Positions 60,701-64,000 of a stretch of DNA of 64,000 bases are shown here, piece by piece (within the stretch, counting starts at the first letter, position 1; the number at the start of each line of letters is the position of its first letter). The notes below the pieces were generated by a model that was not told where the DNA came from, did no database searches, and saw only the letters and a program-made list of their open reading frames with translations. The stretch is taken from NCBI GenBank assembly GCA_035578905.1, contig JAQJVL010002540.1, positions 29,500 through 93,499 of the forward strand. Direction: 5' to 3'. This DNA comes from Stictocephala bisonia. Taxonomy: Eukaryota; Arthropoda; Insecta; Hemiptera; Membracidae. A program made the position numbers and the translations under genes.

Positions 60701-61115
60701 TGAATATGTGAATAGGTCAACAACGTACATGGGTACATTTATGAGTGAAATGTACATCAGTGTCTGTTATTGTTTATTGTTGAACATCAATATGTATTGA
60801 TGAACGCCATCGTTAATCCCTGGGCGTTGTACCAGAATGACACGGCGTGGTTATGAATATGTGAATAGGTCAACAACGTACATGGGTACATTTATGAGTG
60901 AAATGTACATCAGTGTCTGTTATTGTTGAATATCAATATGTATTGATGAACGCCATCGTTAATAATCCCTGGGCGTTGTACCAGAATGACACGGCGTGGT
61001 TATGAATATGTAAATAGGTCAACAACGTACATGGGTACATTTATGAGTGAAATGTACATCGATGTCTGTTATTGAAACTGATTCAATTTACCATATTAAC
61101 GGCTTACGGTGATAG
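57725..61115. repeat. Long noncoding repeat, copy B, with expanded satellite
   Basis: Collinear with copy A (48785-50370) but longer, because the terminal monomer is amplified to about ten units (59540-61060). Both copies finish with gaaactgattcaatttacca and then acggcttacggtga. There is no protein frame; the repeated word architecture and absence of LTRs or a transposase suggest a nonautonomous element or a satellite-bearing segmental duplicate. Confidence 0.85.
59540..61060. repeat. ~150 bp tandem array with 453 bp higher-order unit
   Basis: The marker cctgggcgttgta occurs at 59611, 59760, 59908, 60064, 60213, 60361, 60517, 60666, 60819 and 60968. Spacing repeats as 149, 148, 156 / 149, 148, 156, then 149, 153, 149. 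Variant sites repeat in step: acatggtacattt with gagtgatatg closes the second unit of each trimer, and atatattgatg with gtacaagaat marks the third. So a 453 bp trimer was duplicated as a block. Confidence 0.95.
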
Positions 61116-61373
61116 ATATTAATTAAGATATGTTTTCTATAAGTTGTTTTTATTAGTGTCCTATAGGATTTCTCTTAACATATTATCCGTGATAATCTCA
61201 AGAGCTGAAAGTCAAAAACTATCTCTGATTAAATAGATTTATATTCATTTATCTAAATTTGGTATTATGTTATAATATATAATCTAAGTTTTAAATCTCT
61301 TTTTTAGTTGTATCATCTAATATTAGTATTTAATTATATTTTAAGTTTATATATAAGATCTCTCTCCTCTACG

Positions 61374-62480
61374 ATGGAAAGGATGGCTTATTGGCCGAGA
61401 ATGGTCACGGCTAATCCAGCCTTAAATATGGTGATCAATGTCCACTCCACTGCATCTGATGTAAAGACAGCTGTCCCCAATGGTTATGCAAATCCGGTTC
61501 AAATCTCAGATACGACAGAGCCATTCAGAGCTCGTATATTTATAATTACAAGGAATGATGGAGACACAGTAGAAGAGCATTACAAGCGACTCCTTAAAAT
61601 AGTAAATTACGATGACCAGGATTACTTCTCTAGCCTTCCAGTTGCAGCATCAATGATGCAATGTGCGAATACGCGCTTTAATGAAGAGTACCGCTCAATC
61701 TTACAACGGTGTGGCTGCATAGTTGATGATGTCAACCTACAGGAGTTCGTCGAATTGAAACCAGCACTTGAGCATGCGAACATCGATGACATCACCCAAT
61801 ATGACCTCATGGAACCATCACACTTCGTCTTTAGTTTGTCATTACTGATGAATATTATTGGCAAACACCTCACGACAGCCAACTACACAGCGTGGTGCAC
61901 GAATAGGGAGAAGTCCTATTCGGCCCCACTGGGGCTTCAGAACAGTGATCCGTTACTTGGAGTCCTAGTGCTATCCCTGGCTTTTGCTACGGCCATGTAT
62001 GATGAAACTAAAATGTTCTATCACATTAGACGTTACTTCTTTATGAACATATTGGCCATGTCCAATCGTAACGACTTGTAAGGTGCGGGAATGAAAATTA
62101 CTGTCTCGTTACTGAAGGGAGCTGAGCTCACTAACTGGGTTTTTATCCGCTATTGGTTAATCCAATTAAACCCAGATTTACTAATGTGGAATGAAATCGC
62201 CAAGTACCTTCCTGCGATATGTTCTGCCTACTCGAAATATCGCCAATTAGGTGAGTACGCAGATTGGTGCAAACTCATATTGCCACCCTCAGAACTGACA
62301 GAGTTTCATTACACGGCATTGGACACACCCTTTGAAGTCGCAAAGGCTATATCTGCGTACTACGGCAAAACCTCGACGCAAAGAATAGAAACATCTACAC
62401 GCAGCAGGAGTAATCAAGATATCATCGAACATGCCTTGCACATCGTCCGCCTCGGGGTGCCAAAACCATCGACGTTATGA
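61374..62480 (+). pseudogene. Endogenous viral element: RNA-virus nucleoprotein-like ORF with one in-frame stop
   Basis: From ATG 61374 a frame with balanced codon use runs to TGA 62478-62480, about 368 codons, interrupted only by an in-frame TAA at 62079-62081. The frame continues unchanged after the stop and has no introns. It is mostly alpha-helical with few charged runs, lacks a signal peptide and shows no transposon motif (no zinc knuckle, RT or DDE). Length, the helical two-lobed look and the conserved-feeling core around SLLKGAELTNWVF (after the stop) resemble nucleoproteins of mononegavirus-like negative-strand viruses, several of which are endogenised in insects. I cannot name the family; chuvirus- or nyamivirus-like are possibilities. 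Alternatives are an unrecognised host retrogene. The preceding 22 in-frame codons are AT-rich flank. It lies between the satellite array and a Ty3/gypsy fragment. Confidence 0.45.
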
Positions 62481-62572
62481 CACTCCGCAAATGGAGATAC
62501 AACAGTTATGTGTTGCTAGGTATTACAAACATTGTGTTTACTGTGTTATTAGGATGTATTTTACTAAAATAA
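62477..62572 (+). CDS. 31-codon membrane mini-ORF overlapping the nucleoprotein-like stop
   Basis: ATG 62477 overlaps the TGA of the upstream frame as ATGA. The frame encodes 31 residues: a basic N-terminus (MTLRKWRYNSY) followed by one hydrophobic helix (about residues 12-30: VLLGITNIVFTVLLGCILL) and a Lys at the end. The stop TAA (62570-62572) sits inside an AATAAA word. A single-span type topology would be predicted. It may be an overlapping viral accessory ORF carried with the fossil, or chance; it is intact while the upstream frame is broken. No function is assigned. Confidence 0.35.
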   Translation: MTLRKWRYNSYVLLGITNIVFTVLLGCILLK

Positions 62573-62761
62573 AGTTACTAAGTTAATTCTTTATAAATTA
62601 TTTAATTACTACAAGATATGACAATGAGTCAAATCATTCAGCACATTATAAATATTCAAAATGTTAAATAGAAACTAAAGAAAATAAAACTACTACGAAG
62701 AACTTTGAAAATGCAAATGACAAACTGCAACAAATGGATTGGTACCTAAACTACTGCAAAG

Positions 62762-63110
62762 GTGAGTGAAACAAAATCAAGACTAGAACTACTACATTCA
62801 ATTTACTGCAAGATGACATCAATCCAAGACTTAATTGATTTAAATACTGTTGATGACTTCATACATGATGAAAATACTTACAGAAGTGAATTCGATGATA
62901 CTTTTATTCACTTAAAAGTTAGGTTGGAACATATCCTACAAGAAGATACAAGTGAAGTTAGCTCAGTTGAGAAAACCATTCAATAATCCCATTCAGGATC
63001 TAACCTGCCTCTAACCTAAACTTTGTACCACTAGATAAACAAGAAAAATTTTCTAACTTTGTAAAACGATTAGAAATATTCATGAAACTTTCTAAATGAA
63101 TAATTAGGGG
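62762..63110 (+). pseudogene. gag-like remnant of an LTR retrotransposon
   Basis: A 74-codon frame (no ATG; first codon GTG) encodes a helical, acidic peptide (IQDLIDLNTVDDF and RSEFDDTFIHLKVRLEHIL), of the style at the start of retrotransposon gag. After a stop, another frame reads FVPLDKQEKFSNFVKRLEIF, like a capsid-type segment. Together with the pol fragment just downstream this is best read as decayed gag. Whether gag and pol belong to one element is not certain. Confidence 0.45.
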
Positions 63111-63159
63111 AGGGTATCTGACAACACTTTAAAAAGACTTAATATCTAATGCATAATTA

Positions 63160-64000
63160 CACATGGTAATGGATGAGGAATATGCAAACTCTGAGTCACA
63201 TAAAGGACTGTACAAGGTTAACAGACTTATGTTTGGAGTAAAAGTAGCGCCTTCTTTGTGGCAAAATTACATGGACTCAATTCTACAGGGATTGGACGGC
63301 GTACAAGTTTTTTTGACGATATCCTGATCCAAGGACTGACATCTGAAGAAACACTAAAAAGGCTTACAACAGTTTTAAAAATAATGCAGCAGAATAATCT
63401 ATGGCTTAACAAAGATAAGAGCAAATTCTTTCAAAAAAGTGTACAGTACCTTGGGCACATCATACATGAGAGTGGATTGCACAAAAGTCCAGAAAAAATA
63501 AAAGCAATAAGAGTGCAAAGCAACGTTTATTAACAGCTTTTCGGATATAGTTTATCCTCTAAATAGACTACTTCAAAAGAACAAACCTTTCATCTGGAGT
63601 AAAGAATGCGAGAAAAGTTTTGAAAGAGTGAAACAGGAAGTGACAAGTGAAACCACATTGATACGTTTCAACCCGGCTTTGCAAATCGTATTAGTTACTG
63701 ACTGATGCTTCTCCAGTTGGACTCGGTGCAGTACTTTCACATCGACTGGAAGATGGTACAGAAAACCCCATAGCTTTTGCGTCCCGGACCCTAAGTAAAA
63801 GTGAAGATCGATATAGCCAAATAGATAAAGAAGCTACAGCAATATTTTGGGGCCTGAAAAAATTCTTCTCTTATTGTTACGGTAGAAAATTAACATCAAT
63901 TACATCAGCCACATATAAATCACAAGCCACTGGTTCCAATATTTGATCCCTAAAGAACATTACCTACTATGGCAGCGACTAGAAATTTCAACTACGCCCA
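63160..64000 (+). pseudogene. Ty3/gypsy pol fragment: RT and RNase H, runs off the window
   Basis: RT fingers/palm in one frame: SHKGLYKVNRLMFGVKVAPS and WQNYMDSILQGL (63190-63300). After a one-base frameshift comes FFDDILIQG, the catalytic Asp-Asp box (about 63310), then LNKDKSKFFQKSVQYLGHII (63410-63470) and a frame break at 63533. The thumb/connection follows: LNRLLQKNKPFIWSKECEKSF (63560-63625), in another frame. A further shift leads to RNase [14 protein letters not shown] (63700), [20 protein letters not shown] (63780-63835) and FFSYCYGRK. These are standard Ty3/gypsy features. At least three frameshifts make it inactive. The 5' RT motifs before FGVKVAPS are missing. Confidence 0.85.

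Overview
The window is a gene-poor, AT-rich stretch of a eukaryotic nuclear genome, almost certainly an arthropod and probably an insect. The reasons are the element mix (SGNH-esterase-carrying CR1/L2-like LINEs, a BEL/Pao LTR element, a Ty3/gypsy fragment, mariner and pogo/Tigger relics, an arthropod-type Mutator-like transposase), tRNA-derived SINE-like repeats and a short run of the insect telomere motif TTAGG. Hemiptera is a guess, not shown. I find no convincing host gene. Nearly everything recognisable is a transposon relic, a tandem array, an inverted repeat or an endogenised viral fragment.

Layout. 1-2.1 kb: unassigned. 2.1-11.7 kb: a block bracketed by an inverted pair of ~230 bp repeats. 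It contains rearranged LINE reverse-transcriptase pieces on both strands (2.5-5.8 and 6.5-6.8 kb), a fragment resembling the C-terminal part of a partitivirus-like RNA polymerase (5.87-6.27 kb), an (AT)n tract, a ~178 bp tandem array (6.8-8.0 kb) and a broken Mutator-like transposase on the minus strand (8.6-10.35 kb). 12.2-12.7 kb: a 39 bp minisatellite. 13.2-14.2 kb: two SINE-like copies. 14.9-16.4 kb: a fold-back element. 16.8-18.4 kb: an 82 bp minisatellite split by a mariner relic with exact TA duplication. 19.8-20.6 kb: pogo/Tigger relic. 21.6-24.1 kb: degenerate LINE. 29.4-33.3 kb: a second, better kept LINE whose first ORF fuses an SGNH-esterase domain to an AP endonuclease; a GC-rich insertion with a 12 bp target duplication interrupts it. 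33.3-35.3 kb: BEL/Pao element with both LTRs but no polymerase core. 38.5-39.3 kb: a GC-rich 56 bp array. 42.3-42.8 and 50.4-51.1 kb: mariner relics. 48.8-50.4 and 57.7-61.1 kb: two copies of one long noncoding repeat, the second carrying a ~150 bp array with higher-order structure. 51.3-53.5 kb: a degenerate array. 61.4-62.5 kb: an intronless, nucleoprotein-like reading frame with one in-frame stop and an overlapping 31-codon membrane mini-ORF. 62.8-64.0 kb: a frameshifted Ty3/gypsy gag-pol fragment running off the end.

The most noteworthy content is the two candidate viral fossils. They appear to come from unrelated RNA-virus groups, and each lies beside retroelement sequence, which fits capture of viral RNA by host retroelement machinery. 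Family assignments are from motif recognition by eye; no database search was possible.
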